From Cellulomonas endophytica (GTDB taxonomy: Bacteria; Actinomycetota; Actinomycetes; Actinomycetales; Cellulomonadaceae), in the NCBI RefSeq assembly GCF_004123805.1, contig NZ_RWJX01000015.1, positions 1-64,000 on the forward strand: a stretch of 64,000 bases of DNA, given 5' to 3'. Below are positions 19,083 to 28,361 of the stretch, piece after piece. Both the position numbers and the translations under genes were made by a program. Below the pieces are notes generated by a model. It had not been told where the DNA came from. It saw only the letters and a program-made list of their open reading frames with translations, and ran no database searches. Every line of letters begins with the position of its first letter. The stretch's first letter is position 1.

Positions 19083-19964
19083 TCAGCGGACCTCGGGAGC
19101 GGGCGAGCCGAGGAAGAAGACCCAGTGGAGGTGCTCCAGCGGCACGGTCCGCGCGGCGTTCGAGTAGTAGATCACCGGCAGCCCGGCGTGCCGCCACACG
19201 GAGTCGCCCGGCACGCGCCCCTCGCGGGTCGGGCGCGGGAAGTCCTCCGCCGCCCAGTCCGTCCAGGTCATCACGCGGTGCCCGGCCCCGTCCACGAGCA
19301 GCAGCTCGGGGAGGGCGACACCGCCCCACCCGACCTGCACCACGCGGTCGTGACGCAGGCGGAGGTCGGGCTCGCCGGCGTCCCGCCACTGGGCGAGCGT
19401 GAGCTTGTGGCGGACCCCCGACGGGTCCTGCACGAATCCCTCCGCCGGCGCCCACCCGTGGATCGTCCAGACCTGCCCGAACGTGTAGAAGTCCGAGCCC
19501 TCCACCCATCCGGCGCTGCGGGGCGCCGGGGCGCCGGCCCGCAACCACTGCCCGAGGTCCAGGTGGTCCCACGCCCACTGGTCGCGCTCGGGGCCGAAGA
19601 AGGTCACGGCGCTGATGCCTGGGGACCAGGGGTAGCGGACGTAGTCCGTCGGCGCCGGCTGCGGTGCGGGGAACCCGTCCTCGGCCCACTCCTGGAACGT
19701 CAGCGTGTAGGCCGCGTCCGCGGCCGGGTCGACGTACCAGACCGAGCCCGTCGCGCGGACGAGGTAGTAGCCCTCGGCGACCCAGCCGGCCGCCCCGTCG
19801 GCCGCGACCCGGGGACCGTCCTCCTCGGCGTCCGCGACGGCGGGGTGGACGACGGCGGACGGGGCGCCGGCGGCGCCCGCGGGGGCCGCGAGCGCGGGCG
19901 CGGCGAGCGCGACGAGCGCGGGCGCGACCGCCAGCAGCAGGGCGGCGAGGCGACGGACGGTCAT
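19083..19964 (-). CDS. Exported protein of unknown function
   Basis: The 293-residue protein has a signal peptide (Arg-containing start, hydrophobic core [19 protein letters not shown], cleavage after an Ala-x-Ala) and a mature part with repeated Trp/Tyr-rich segments such as [34 protein letters not shown] and [16 protein letters not shown]. The repeated segments (a residue before VWY/TIHGW/YY, then a short variable stretch ending [27 protein letters not shown]) look like at least three copies of a motif of 50-60 residues. No family recognised. Strong Shine-Dalgarno (AGGAGG) 7 nt before ATG 19964. Confidence 0.75.
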   Translation of the reverse strand: MTVRRLAALLLAVAPALVALAAPALAAPAGAAGAPSAVVHPAVADAEEDGPRVAADGAAGWVAEGYYLVRATGSVWYVDPAADAAYTLTFQEWAEDGFPAPQPAPTDYVRYPWSPGISAVTFFGPERDQWAWDHLDLGQWLRAGAPAPRSAGWVEGSDFYTFGQVWTIHGWAPAEGFVQDPSGVRHKLTLAQWRDAGEPDLRLRHDRVVQVGWGGVALPELLLVDGAGHRVMTWTDWAAEDFPRPTREGRVPGDSVWRHAGLPVIYYSNAARTVPLEHLHWVFFLGSPAPEVR

Positions 19965-20161
19965 GCGGGTCCTCCTGGTCTCCGGCGCGCGGGGCACGCG
20001 CTCGACGGCACCATCGGCAACCCGGGGCCGTGTCTGCGCGGAACGCCACGGCCGGGGGCGGCACGAGGGGCGGGTGCCGGGGACCAGCCGCCCGGGTGTC
20101 GGAGCCCGGGGCGTCGACCGTCCGACGTGCCGCGCGGGCCGCGCGCCGCGCGCCGGGCACG

Positions 20162-21427
20162 TCAGGCCGGGCGGCCGTCCGGGGCGAGGCCGGCCGCCAC
20201 CCGGGTGCCGCGCGACGCGTGGACGGACCAGCGCGGCACCGTGAGGACGAGGGCCGCCGTGGCGAGCAGCCCGACGACGCCCATGCTCAGCGCCCCGGCC
20301 GCGAGGCTGCCGAGCGCGGCGCCGGCACTGACGAGGAGCGGCCCGCCACCCGTGCCCGCGTCCTGGAAGAGGCGCCAGACGCCGAGGAACTGCGAGCGCA
20401 CCGCCGCCGGCGCGACGTCCGCGCCGAGCGTCATGAGGATGCCCGAGCTCAGCCCGTTGCCCAGCCCCAGCAGCGCTGCGAGGACCGCGAACGTCGGCAG
20501 GCTCGTCGCCACCGGCAGGGCGAGCATCGCGGCGGCCATCGCGAGCATGGACGGCACGCCGACCGCCAGCCGGCCCCGCCGGTCCATGACGATGCCGGCG
20601 GGGTAGAACACCGCGGCGTCGAGCGCACCCGACAGCCCGTAGACGACCGCGATGGTCGAGGCCTCCAGGCCCAGGTGCTCGCCCCACAGGGGCAGCAGCA
20701 CCTGCCGGGAGCCGCGCACCGCCCCGACGAGCAGCACGGCGATCCCCAGCGACGCGAACAGGCGCGCGTGCTCGCGCACCACGACGCGGAGCCGCACCTG
20801 CGCCCCCCGCCCGCGGCCCGGGCGCGGGCCCGCGTCCCCCGCCGGCGCCACGTCGGGCACGAGGGCGACGAGCACGGCGGTGAGCAGCGTGATGGCGACG
20901 GCGAGCCAGAAGGCGCCGACCGTCGAGGACAGGTGCACGACACCCGCGCCGAGGAACGGCCCGACGAAGACGCCGATGCGCCCGACGCCGCCGAGCGTCG
21001 AGAGCGCCCGTGCGCGGTACTCCACGGGCGTCACCTCCGTGAGGTGGCTGTGCCGCGCGAGGAGGAAGACGGCGTTGGCCATGCCGGTCGCCAGCACGCA
21101 CGCGCCGAGGACGACGAGGTCCGTGGCCAGCGCGCACCCGGCGAGGGACACCGCCGACCACGCGGCGGCCAGCAGCATCGCGCGGCGGTCGCCGACCCGG
21201 GCGGCGAGCGCCCCGGCGGGCAGGTCGCCGGCGAGCTGGCCGAGGCCGAGCAGCGCGGCGAGGACGCCGGCCGTCGCGAGGTCGGCGCCCAGGTCCCCGG
21301 CCCGGACCGCAACCATGGGCGTGACCGCGCCGATGCCGGTCTCGAACGCCAGGGCGGGGACGAGCACGGCGAGCAGCGCGCGCGAGGACAGGAACGGCGG
21401 GCGCCGGCGGGCGGGTGCGGGGGGCAT
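20162..21427 (-). CDS. Major facilitator superfamily transporter
   Basis: The 421-residue integral membrane protein has about 12 predicted helices, an N-terminal loop 2-3 motif [19 protein letters not shown] that fits MFS motif A, a central cytosolic loop rich in Pro/Arg around residue 200, and a second motif-A-like [16 protein letters not shown]. The drug-efflux-like layout does not identify the substrate. It is divergent from luxS across a 54-bp gap, so the two could share control; a role in moving an AI-2-like signal is only conjecture. Confidence 0.85.
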   Translation of the reverse strand: MPPAPARRRPPFLSSRALLAVLVPALAFETGIGAVTPMVAVRAGDLGADLATAGVLAALLGLGQLAGDLPAGALAARVGDRRAMLLAAAWSAVSLAGCALATDLVVLGACVLATGMANAVFLLARHSHLTEVTPVEYRARALSTLGGVGRIGVFVGPFLGAGVVHLSSTVGAFWLAVAITLLTAVLVALVPDVAPAGDAGPRPGRGRGAQVRLRVVVREHARLFASLGIAVLLVGAVRGSRQVLLPLWGEHLGLEASTIAVVYGLSGALDAAVFYPAGIVMDRRGRLAVGVPSMLAMAAAMLALPVATSLPTFAVLAALLGLGNGLSSGILMTLGADVAPAAVRSQFLGVWRLFQDAGTGGGPLLVSAGAALGSLAAGALSMGVVGLLATAALVLTVPRWSVHASRGTRVAAGLAPDGRPA

Positions 21428-21481
21428 CGCCGCCCATCGTCCCACCGGCGGCGCCGTCCCGGCCGGTGCGAGGATGGCGCC

Positions 21482-21982
21482 ATGACCGAGACCCGTCCCG
21501 GCACCGCCGAGGCCCCCCGCCGCAACGTCGAGTCCTTCAACCTCGACCACCGCACGGTGCAGGCGCCCTACGTGCGGCTCGCCGACCGGAAGACCCTCCC
21601 CCACGGCGACGTGCTCGTGAAGTACGACCTGCGCTTCACGCAGCCGAACCGGGCGCACCTGGAGATGGACGCCGTCCACTCCCTCGAGCACCTGTTCGCG
21701 GAGCACGTGCGCGACCACTCCGACGCCGTCGTCGACTTCTCCCCCATGGGCTGCCAGACGGGCTTCTACCTCATCCTCTCCGGCGAGCCGGCGTACGACG
21801 AGGTCCTGGGCCTCGTCGAGACGACGCTCCGGGACGTCCTCGGGGCGTCGGAGGTGCCGGCCGCGAACGAGGTCCAGTGCGGCTGGGGCGCGCACCACAC
21901 CCTGGACGGCGCCCAGGAGGCGGCGCGCACGTTCCTCGCGGGCCGGGACGGCTGGGCGACGGTGACGGCGGAGGGCGCGTGA
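21482..21982 (+). CDS. luxS: S-ribosylhomocysteine lyase LuxS
   Basis: Cleaves S-ribosylhomocysteine to homocysteine and DPD, the precursor of autoinducer-2. The 166-residue protein has the metal motif HSLEH (His66, His70), the third metal ligand Cys133 in VQCGWGAHH, and catalytic Cys91 in PMGCQTGFY. All active-site residues are present. ATG at 21482 is 54 bp from the divergent MFS start; a GAGGAT hexamer 6 nt upstream could be either a -10-like element or a poor Shine-Dalgarno. It overlaps the nucleosidase gene, which makes its substrate. Confidence 0.97.
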   Translation: MTETRPGTAEAPRRNVESFNLDHRTVQAPYVRLADRKTLPHGDVLVKYDLRFTQPNRAHLEMDAVHSLEHLFAEHVRDHSDAVVDFSPMGCQTGFYLILSGEPAYDEVLGLVETTLRDVLGASEVPAANEVQCGWGAHHTLDGAQEAARTFLAGRDGWATVTAEGA

Positions 21983-22743
21983 GCGTCGCGTCCCCGCTGG
22001 GCGCGGTGGCGGCGGTCGTCGTCGTCGCCATGCCCGACGAGGCCGCGCCCTTCCTCGCGCGCGCCGACGACGTGGTGGACACCGGCACGGTGCTGCACGC
22101 ACCGACGCACCTGGTCCGGGTGCGCGGGGTGCCGGTGCTGCTCGTGCGCTCGGGCATCGGCCTCGTCGCCGCCGCCTCGGCCGCCGCGGTGGCCCTGGAG
22201 CGGACCGGCGCCCCCGTGCTCGTGAGCGCGGGCAGCGCCGGCGGCCTCGGCGCCGACGTCCGGGTGGGCGACGTCGTCGTGGCCCACGAGACCGCGCTGG
22301 CGCAGGCGGACGTGCGCGCCTTCGGCTACGCGCTCGGGCAGGTGCCCGGGATGCCGGAGCGCTTCGTCGCCGACCCGTCCCTCGCGGCGGCCGCGCTGGC
22401 CGCCCCCGTGCCCGACCTCCGTGTCCGGACCGGTCTCATGGTCTCCGGCGACGCGTTCGTCGACGCCGAGCGGGTCGGGGCCGTGCGGGCCGCCTTCCCC
22501 GGCGCCCTCACCACCGACATGGAGACCGCCGCCCTGGCGCAGGTGGCGCACCTGGCCGGCGCCCGGTTCCTCGGGGTGCGGGGCGTGTCCGACCTGTGCG
22601 GGCCGGCGGCGGACGACGACTTCCTCACGCACGTCGACGACGCCGCCGAGCGCTCGGCGCGCGTCGTCGTGGAGGCGCTCGCCCACGTGCTCCTGGCCGG
22701 GGCCGGCCTCCACGACGATCCCGCGGCGGTGCCGGCCGGCTGA
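21979..22743 (+). CDS. mtnN: 5'-methylthioadenosine/S-adenosylhomocysteine nucleosidase
   Basis: Hydrolyses S-adenosylhomocysteine to adenine and S-ribosylhomocysteine, and methylthioadenosine likewise; the product feeds LuxS. The 254-residue protein contains [30 protein letters not shown], the substrate-binding [12 protein letters not shown] and the catalytic aspartate in VRGVSDL. The GTG start overlaps the luxS stop as GTGA, so the two enzymes of the detoxification and AI-2 route are probably made together. The C-terminus is 15-20 residues longer than usual. Confidence 0.93.
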   Translation: MSVASPLGAVAAVVVVAMPDEAAPFLARADDVVDTGTVLHAPTHLVRVRGVPVLLVRSGIGLVAAASAAAVALERTGAPVLVSAGSAGGLGADVRVGDVVVAHETALAQADVRAFGYALGQVPGMPERFVADPSLAAAALAAPVPDLRVRTGLMVSGDAFVDAERVGAVRAAFPGALTTDMETAALAQVAHLAGARFLGVRGVSDLCGPAADDDFLTHVDDAAERSARVVVEALAHVLLAGAGLHDDPAAVPAG

Positions 22744-22805
22744 CCGGCGGCCCGCCCCGCCGGGGTGCCACCTGCCGGCGGGCGCCCTCAGGCCGCCGTG
22801 CTCCC

Positions 22806-23642
22806 TCAGGCCGCCGGGCTCCCCACGCCCGCGGTCCCCCGCACGTGCTCGCGGACGAGCTCGGCCAGCCGCTCCGCGTGGTCGAGGACCACGGCGTGCG
22901 AGGCGCCCTCCACGACCTCGACCCGGGCGTCGGGCGCGGCCGCCGCGAGCCGCTCGACCCAGTGCTCGGGGACGACGTGGTCGTGCGTCCCGCGCACGAG
23001 CAGCAGCGGCACGGGGACCTGCGCGATCCGCTCCTCCACGGGGTGCTCCACCATGGCGGGCAGCACCACCCGCGCCCAGCCGAGCCGGCACTGCCGGTAG
23101 GCGTGCAGCACGACCGCCCGGGTGGAGTGCGACTCGAACACCGACGACTGCAGGAGCCGCGCCACCTGGGCCCGGGAGGAGCGCTCCTCGTCGTTCACCG
23201 TCGGCCCCACCAGCACGGCGTGCGTCGCCGCCCCGGGCCTGCGCGCCAGCGCCTCGACGAGCACCTGCGCGCCGAAGGAGTGGCCCACGAGCACGGGTCG
23301 CTCGACCTCGGCCCGCCGCAGCCAGGCCAGCACGACGTCGGCGAAGTCGCCCATGCCGAAGGTGGCCCGGCCCGACGGGCGGGGCACGTAGGCGAAGCCG
23401 GGGAGGTCGAGCAGGTGGACCGTCCCGAGCGTGACGAGCCGCAGCGCCAGGGGCTGGAGGTACTCCGAGCTCACCCCGAGCCCGTGGACGAGCACCGTGT
23501 CGTGCCGGCGGCCGGGCTCCGTCCCCCGCAGGGCCGGCACGTCCATCGTCCACACGCGCATCGAGACGCCGCGGTGCCGGAACCGGTCGACGCGGATCGT
23601 CAGGCCGGACGGCAGGTCGGTGACCTTGAGGGCGCGGGGCAT
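22806..23642 (-). CDS. Alpha/beta-hydrolase fold enzyme
   Basis: The 278-residue protein has the oxyanion strand LVHGLGVSSEYLQPLALRL, nucleophile elbow GHSFGAQ, the acid region LLVRGTHDHVVP and the catalytic histidine in GASHAVVLDH. These mark an active serine hydrolase; the substrate cannot be assigned. ATG at 23642 is preferred over an upstream start because GTGGAGG lies 8 nt before it. Monocistronic or loosely linked with the lipase-like gene upstream on the same strand. Confidence 0.85.
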   Translation of the reverse strand: MPRALKVTDLPSGLTIRVDRFRHRGVSMRVWTMDVPALRGTEPGRRHDTVLVHGLGVSSEYLQPLALRLVTLGTVHLLDLPGFAYVPRPSGRATFGMGDFADVVLAWLRRAEVERPVLVGHSFGAQVLVEALARRPGAATHAVLVGPTVNDEERSSRAQVARLLQSSVFESHSTRAVVLHAYRQCRLGWARVVLPAMVEHPVEERIAQVPVPLLLVRGTHDHVVPEHWVERLAAAAPDARVEVVEGASHAVVLDHAERLAELVREHVRGTAGVGSPAA

Positions 23643-23759
23643 CGGCTGGTCCTCCACGGGGCTCGGGCGGACGGCCCACCCTGCCGTGCGACCCGGGCCC
23701 GCGCACCGCGGCGGGCGCAGATCACACGGACGGCGGACGGGGGCCACGCCGTCGACGCG

Positions 23760-24572
23760 TCAGTGCCCTGCCGTCCCCTCCGCGAGCCGCGGGCCGCCCG
23801 GCGAGACCCGCGCCGCCTCCGCCAGCGTGCCCACGGCGTGCGCGACCTCCCGGTGCACCAGCGGCGAGGACAGCACCCGGAAGTGCCCGTCGACGGGCAG
23901 GGGCACGTCCACCGCCCCCTCGAGCCGCTGGTCCCCCGGCACGTGCGGGTCGAACCGGGAGTGGACGGTGACCACGCGGGCGTTCACCGGCAGCTGCGCG
24001 GCGAGCGCGAGCAGGTGCGGGTCCCGCGGGGACAGCGCCCGCACGGCCCGCAGGGGGAACCACCGCGCGTACGACGAGCCGGCGAACGGCGTGTTCACGG
24101 CGACGAGCCCCACCGCCCGCCCCCCCGTCCGGGGCAGGGTGAGGGCCAGCTTGCCGATGAGGCCGCCCTTCGAGTGCGCCACCAGCACGGCGCCGCGCAG
24201 GTCGAGCTCCGCGAGCCGGTCCGCGACCTGCCCGGCCGACCACGCCAGGTCGCCCTCGTTGAAGCCGAGCGACGGGACGGCGTGCACGGGGTGGCCGGCG
24301 GAGTGCAGGGCCTGCGCCAGGGGGGCCATGACGCCCCAGGTCTCGTAGATGCCCGGGACGAGGAGCACGGGGGCGCCGGGCCCGTCGGACCACCGGTCCG
24401 CCGCCGGCGGCCGCAGGAGCGCGCGGGCCTGCCGGTCGACGATCCAGGCGTAGTCCGCGGCCCACGCGGCCCCCCGGCGCAGGACCTCGCGCAGCGGGAG
24501 GCGCCGGCCGGGCGCCGCGCCGGCGGACCCGGTGCCGCCGGCGGCGCGGGTGGACGGCAGGTGCGTGCCCAC
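23760..24572 (-). CDS. Lipase/esterase-like alpha/beta hydrolase
   Basis: The 270-residue protein has VLLVPGIYETWGVMAPLAQAL as the oxyanion strand and loop, the nucleophile motif AHSKGG, the catalytic Asp likely in HSRFDPHVP and a His in VDGHFRVLSSPLVH. The AHSKGG elbow and following LVAVNTPFAGS resemble PGAP1/triacylglycerol-lipase-like hydrolases. No signal peptide. It follows the two-component operon with only 10 bp between it and the DUF2945 gene, so read-through from that operon is possible. Confidence 0.8.
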   Translation of the reverse strand: MGTHLPSTRAAGGTGSAGAAPGRRLPLREVLRRGAAWAADYAWIVDRQARALLRPPAADRWSDGPGAPVLLVPGIYETWGVMAPLAQALHSAGHPVHAVPSLGFNEGDLAWSAGQVADRLAELDLRGAVLVAHSKGGLIGKLALTLPRTGGRAVGLVAVNTPFAGSSYARWFPLRAVRALSPRDPHLLALAAQLPVNARVVTVHSRFDPHVPGDQRLEGAVDVPLPVDGHFRVLSSPLVHREVAHAVGTLAEAARVSPGGPRLAEGTAGH

Positions 24573-24582
24573 GCGGCTCCGG

Positions 24583-24795
24583 TCAGCCCTTCTCGTGCAG
24601 GGCCGACGGCTTGTGCACCGCCTCCTTGCCGGACTTCTCGCTCTTGACCAGGTACTGGGGGTCGTCCCCCGACGCGCGCACCGTGCGGCCCGCCGCCTCC
24701 GTGTCGGAGGTGATCTTCTTCTCCACCGTCCCCGGCACGGTCTGGCCGTGGCTCTTCCAGGTGACCTCGTCGCCCTTGTGCAGCTCGTCGCTCAT
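24583..24795 (-). CDS. DUF2945 (hypervirulence-associated Tudor-like) small protein
   Basis: The 70-residue basic protein with the DUF2945 pattern: GDEVTWKSHGQTVPGTVEKK then TVRASGDDPQYLVKSEKSGKEA and HKPSAL. Members are small SH3/Tudor-like beta barrels of unknown function, often next to DNA- or stress-related genes. ATG at 24795 overlaps the histidine-kinase stop as ATGA, so it is co-translated with the sensor kinase. A co-encoded small barrel at the end of a two-component operon is unusual. Confidence 0.8.
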   Translation of the reverse strand: MSDELHKGDEVTWKSHGQTVPGTVEKKITSDTEAAGRTVRASGDDPQYLVKSEKSGKEAVHKPSALHEKG

Positions 24796-26237
24796 GCGTC
24801 CTCCCGGGCCGTCCGGCGGGGCCCCGTGGCCTCCGCGTCCTCCCCAGGCTCGCCCGGGACCTCGGCGTCCGCGACCGGGAGCACGAGGGAGGCCCTCAGG
24901 CCGCCGAGCCCCGAGCTGCCCAGCACCACGTCGCCGCCGTGCTCGCGGGCGACCTCCCGGGCGATCGCGAGCCCCAGCCCGGAGCCGCCGGCGCCGCGCT
25001 CGCGCGCCTCGTCGAGCCGCACGAACCGCTCGAAGACGCGGTCGCGGTCCTCGGGGGCGATGCCGTGCCCGTCGTCCTCCACGTCCACCCGGCCCGGGGC
25101 GACGGTGACCTGCACGGTGGTGGTGGCGTGCCGGCGCGCGTTCTCGACGAGGTTGCGCACCACGCGGGCGAGGGACGGGGCGTCGCCCTGCGCCCTCCCG
25201 GCCCCCCGGACGGGGGCCACGGGCACGAGACCGTCCCGCGCGGGCTGCCCCGCCGCCGAGACGCCGTCGCGCGCCACGGCCGCCAGGTCGACCCCCGCAC
25301 GGGCACGCGGGGCGGAGCCGAGGCGGGCGAGCAGGAGCAGGTCGTCGACGAGGGTCTGCATCCGCAGGACCTCGCCGTGCAGGTCCTGCGCGAGCTCCGG
25401 GCCCGTGTAGCCGCTGCGTTCGTCGGAGGCGACCTCGACCGTCGCGCGCAGCGACGACAGCGGGGAGCGCAGCTCGTGGGCGGCGTCGGCGACGAAGGCC
25501 CGCTGCCGCACGGCCGCCGCGTCGAGGCGGTCGAGCATGTCGTTGAGGGTGCGCGCCAGCGCCGCGATCTCGTCGTCGACGGGCGGCACGGGCAGCGAGC
25601 CCGGCCCGCCCGTCGCGGCGACCTGGGCGGCGGCGCGACGCAGCCCGTCGACGGGGCCCAGGGCCCGTCCGAGCACGAGCCACACCCCGACCGCCACCAT
25701 CGTGGTGAGCACCGGGACGATCCCGAGCAGGGAGAACTGCAGCGCCCGCAGCAGGCCGCGCACCTCCGTGAGCGGCATCGTCGCCACCACGGTCCGGGGG
25801 CCGTCCGGGGCGCCGGGCACGTCGAGCACCCCGACGCGCGCCTCGGGGTCGTAGGCCGAGACGGTGCTCGTCGCCAGCGCCACCGACCCCGCCGGCCCGC
25901 CGGACCCCTCCCGCACGCCCGCGACCTCCTCGGCGGGCAGCACGGGCAGCGTCCGGGAGGCGTTGGAGGACGTCGCCACGACACGGCCGGCGGCGTCGAG
26001 CACCTGGACGACCTCGCCGGGCTCGTCGACGGGCAGGGTCGCGGGCAGCCGGTCCTCCGCGACGAGCGCCCCGACGCCGGCCACCCGGTCGCGGACGATC
26101 TCGTCGAGGGCACCGACGCGCCCACGGGTGAGCACCTGCCCCAGGGCGATGGCGCCGCCGACGAGCGCCAGGCACAGCAGCGCGGCGGTGACGATCGTGA
26201 GCCGGACCCGCAGCGACGAGGGGCGGGTCATCCTCAC
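24792..26237 (-). CDS. Sensor histidine kinase of a two-component system
   Basis: The 481-residue inner-membrane kinase has a first helix at about residues 12-35, an extracytoplasmic sensor of about 130 residues with no family match, a second helix at about 168-190, a HAMP-like linker, the H-box AFVADAAHELRSPLSSLRAT with phospho-acceptor His254, N-box LARVVRNLVENARRHA, and GSGLGLAIAREVAREHGG. The GTG start at 26237 may be replaced by ATG 26231 six bases later. It follows the response regulator by 7 nt and overlaps the DUF2945 gene. Confidence 0.92.
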   Translation of the reverse strand: MRMTRPSSLRVRLTIVTAALLCLALVGGAIALGQVLTRGRVGALDEIVRDRVAGVGALVAEDRLPATLPVDEPGEVVQVLDAAGRVVATSSNASRTLPVLPAEEVAGVREGSGGPAGSVALATSTVSAYDPEARVGVLDVPGAPDGPRTVVATMPLTEVRGLLRALQFSLLGIVPVLTTMVAVGVWLVLGRALGPVDGLRRAAAQVAATGGPGSLPVPPVDDEIAALARTLNDMLDRLDAAAVRQRAFVADAAHELRSPLSSLRATVEVASDERSGYTGPELAQDLHGEVLRMQTLVDDLLLLARLGSAPRARAGVDLAAVARDGVSAAGQPARDGLVPVAPVRGAGRAQGDAPSLARVVRNLVENARRHATTTVQVTVAPGRVDVEDDGHGIAPEDRDRVFERFVRLDEARERGAGGSGLGLAIAREVAREHGGDVVLGSSGLGGLRASLVLPVADAEVPGEPGEDAEATGPRRTAREDA

Positions 26238-26244
26238 GGGGCGG

Positions 26245-26898
26245 TCACCCCGCCACCCGGTACCCGGCCCCCCGGATGGTCGTGACGGCCTCGCGGCCGA
26301 GCTTGCGGCGCAGGTAGCCCACGTAGACCTCGACGACGTTGACGTCCTCGCCCTGCCCGTCCCAGACGTGGTCGCGCAGCTCGAGCTTGCCCACGACCCG
26401 GTCCGCGTTCCGCATGAGGTACTCGAGCAGCGCGAGCTCGCGCGCCGTGAGCTCGACCTCCGTGCCGCCCTTCGTCACGGTCCGGGCGCTCGGGTCGAGC
26501 ACGAGCTCGCCGACCCGCAGCACGGCGGGCCGCGGCGCGACGGGCCGGCGCACGAGGGCGCGCAGCCGGGCCACGAGGACGACGAAGGAGAACGGCTTCG
26601 TGAGGTAGTCGTCGGCCCCGACGTCGAGCCCGTCGGCCACGTCGTAGTCGCCGTCCTTCGCGCTGAGCAGCAGGACGGGCGTCCACACCTCGCGCTCGCG
26701 CAGCCTCGTCACCACGTCGTAGCCGTTGAGGCGCGGCAGCATGATGTCGACGACGACGACGTCGTAGTCCCGGTCCGTGGCCATCTGCAGGCCCGTGAGC
26801 CCGTCCATCGCGACGTCCACCGCGAAGCCCTCCGCCGTCAGCCCGCGCTGGAGGGCACGGAGCAGCCCGCGTTCGTCGTCGACCACCAGGACCCGCAC
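26245..26898 (-). CDS. OmpR/PhoB-family response regulator
   Basis: The 217-residue two-domain regulator: receiver with acidic pair DD at residues 7-8, phospho-acceptor Asp51 in VVVVDIMLPRLNGYDV, and Lys101 in LTKPFSF; then a winged-helix DNA-binding domain with VELTARELALLEYLMRNADR and the C-terminal hairpin TIRGAGYRVAG. It is the first gene of the kinase operon and is divergent from the LolA-like/ABC operon, which is the likely regulated target. Confidence 0.95.
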   Translation of the reverse strand: MRVLVVDDERGLLRALQRGLTAEGFAVDVAMDGLTGLQMATDRDYDVVVVDIMLPRLNGYDVVTRLREREVWTPVLLLSAKDGDYDVADGLDVGADDYLTKPFSFVVLVARLRALVRRPVAPRPAVLRVGELVLDPSARTVTKGGTEVELTARELALLEYLMRNADRVVGKLELRDHVWDGQGEDVNVVEVYVGYLRRKLGREAVTTIRGAGYRVAG

Positions 26899-27002
26899 CC
26901 GCGCAGCATGGCACCCGTCCCGGGGGTCCGCCCGTCGCCGTGCCGTCCGCCGGGTGCGCCGGGGGTGTGCGCGAGGGGTCGGGGAGGGCCAGGATGGGGG
27001 GT

Positions 27003-27024
27003 GACGCCGCAGGTCTCAGGCGTC
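27003..27024. promoter_or_regulatory. Inverted repeat in the divergent promoter region of the regulator/LolA-like operons
   Basis: GACGCC at 27003-27008 and GGCGTC at 27019-27024 are 10 bp apart, 30 bp before the LolA-like gene start, within the 155-bp region shared with the response-regulator gene. It could be an operator for the regulator. In such GC-rich DNA a 6-bp inverted repeat has a fair chance of being random. Confidence 0.25.
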
Positions 27025-27053
27025 GCACAGTGCCAGGAGGGGAGGCTGGGCGC

Positions 27054-28361
27054 ATGCCGTCGACCGTCCTGCCGCCCCTCTCCCCCCGCGCCCGCTGGGC
27101 CGTCCCGGTGGTCGCCGCCGTGGTGGTCGCCGGGGCCGTCGCCGCCCCCCGCCTGGCCGCCGCCGACTCCTCGGAGCTGCCCGGCCTGACGGCGCAGGAG
27201 CTCGTGGCGGCGGTGGCCGAGGCCGAGCGCACGCCCGTCTCCGGCACGGTCGTCTACACCGCCCGTCTGGGGCTGCCGTCCCTGCCGATCGCCGAGGTCT
27301 CGGGCGCCGACCCGACGGCCCTGCTCGGCGGCAGCTCGACGATGCGCGTGTGGAGCGACGGCGCGGAGCGCTCCCGGGTGGCCCTCCTCGGCACGGTGTC
27401 GGAGTACTCCGTGGTCCACGACGGGCCCGAGGCGTGGACCTTCTCCAGCACGAGCGGCACCGCGACGCACTACGTCCTCGACGCCGAGGGCCAGGCGCGC
27501 TACGAGGCGATGGCCGCCGACCTCGCCGACGGCACCCTCGACGCCCCGCTGCCGGCCGGCGCCCCCACGGCCCTGCCCGAGGACCTCGCCGCGCAGCTGC
27601 CCGACGAGGTGCTGGCCGAGCTGGCCCCCTCCGTCGACGGCTCGCTGCCCACGCCGGCGGCCGCCGCCCGCGCGGCGCTCGCCGCCGCCGAGCTCTCGGC
27701 CACCGTCGAGGTGACGGGGCAGAGCACGGTGGCCGACCGCGCCGCGTACGAGGTCGTCGTCACACCGACCTCCGACGGCACCCTCGTCGACCGGGTCGTG
27801 CTCGACGTCGACGGCTCCACCTTCGTGCCGCTGCGCGTCCAGGTCTGGAGCACGCAGGACGAGGCGGCGCCGGCGCTCGAGCTCACCTTCACCGACGTCA
27901 GCTTCGCCGCCCCGTCCGACGCGGTCCTCGGCTTCACGCCGCCCGCCGACACGCAGGTGGAGGAGGTCGTCGTCCCCTCGAGCATGGACCGGCCGGCGAC
28001 CGCCGGGGCCCCGACGCCCGGCGTCGACGTCTCCGGCACCGGGTGGGACGCGGTCGCCACGATCAGCGGTGTCGACGTCCCCGGGCTGCTCGCCGCGGAC
28101 CCGGCCGCCCTCGTCGAGCAGGTCTCGCCGCTGACGATCGGCAGCGAGCGCGCTCAGGACCTCGTCGAGCAGTTCCGTCCCACGGACGAGCAGGGCCGCA
28201 CCGCCGTCGACCTCGACGCCGCCACCCTGTACGAGACGCTGACGACCGAGGTCGAGGGCGGCCGCCTGCTCACCTCGACGCTGCTGAGCGTCCTGGTCAC
28301 CGACGACGGGCGGGTGCTCGTCGGCGCCGTGCCGCCGCAGACGCTGCTCGACCTCGCGTGA
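27054..28361 (+). CDS. Exported LolA/RseB-like lipocarrier or sensor protein
   Basis: The 435-residue protein has an N-terminal hydrophobic signal or anchor segment AVPVVAAVVVAGAVAA ending near Ala-x-Ala, and a soluble part with LolA/RseB-like features: PVSGTVVYTARLGLPSLP, RVWSDGAERSRVALLG, VHDGPEAWTFSS and a second domain with TFVPLRVQVWS. There is no lipobox cysteine. In this family the half-barrel binds hydrophobic ligands. A good Shine-Dalgarno (GGAGG) precedes ATG 27054. It is first in a three-gene operon with an ABC ATPase and permease. Confidence 0.8.
   Translation: MPSTVLPPLSPRARWAVPVVAAVVVAGAVAAPRLAAADSSELPGLTAQELVAAVAEAERTPVSGTVVYTARLGLPSLPIAEVSGADPTALLGGSSTMRVWSDGAERSRVALLGTVSEYSVVHDGPEAWTFSSTSGTATHYVLDAEGQARYEAMAADLADGTLDAPLPAGAPTALPEDLAAQLPDEVLAELAPSVDGSLPTPAAAARAALAAAELSATVEVTGQSTVADRAAYEVVVTPTSDGTLVDRVVLDVDGSTFVPLRVQVWSTQDEAAPALELTFTDVSFAAPSDAVLGFTPPADTQVEEVVVPSSMDRPATAGAPTPGVDVSGTGWDAVATISGVDVPGLLAADPAALVEQVSPLTIGSERAQDLVEQFRPTDEQGRTAVDLDAATLYETLTTEVEGGRLLTSTLLSVLVTDDGRVLVGAVPPQTLLDLA

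Noticed and set aside
27003-27024. The inverted repeat as a proven operator of the response regulator
   Set aside because: 6-bp arms are short in very GC-rich DNA and OmpR-type regulators usually bind direct repeats; kept only as a low-confidence site.
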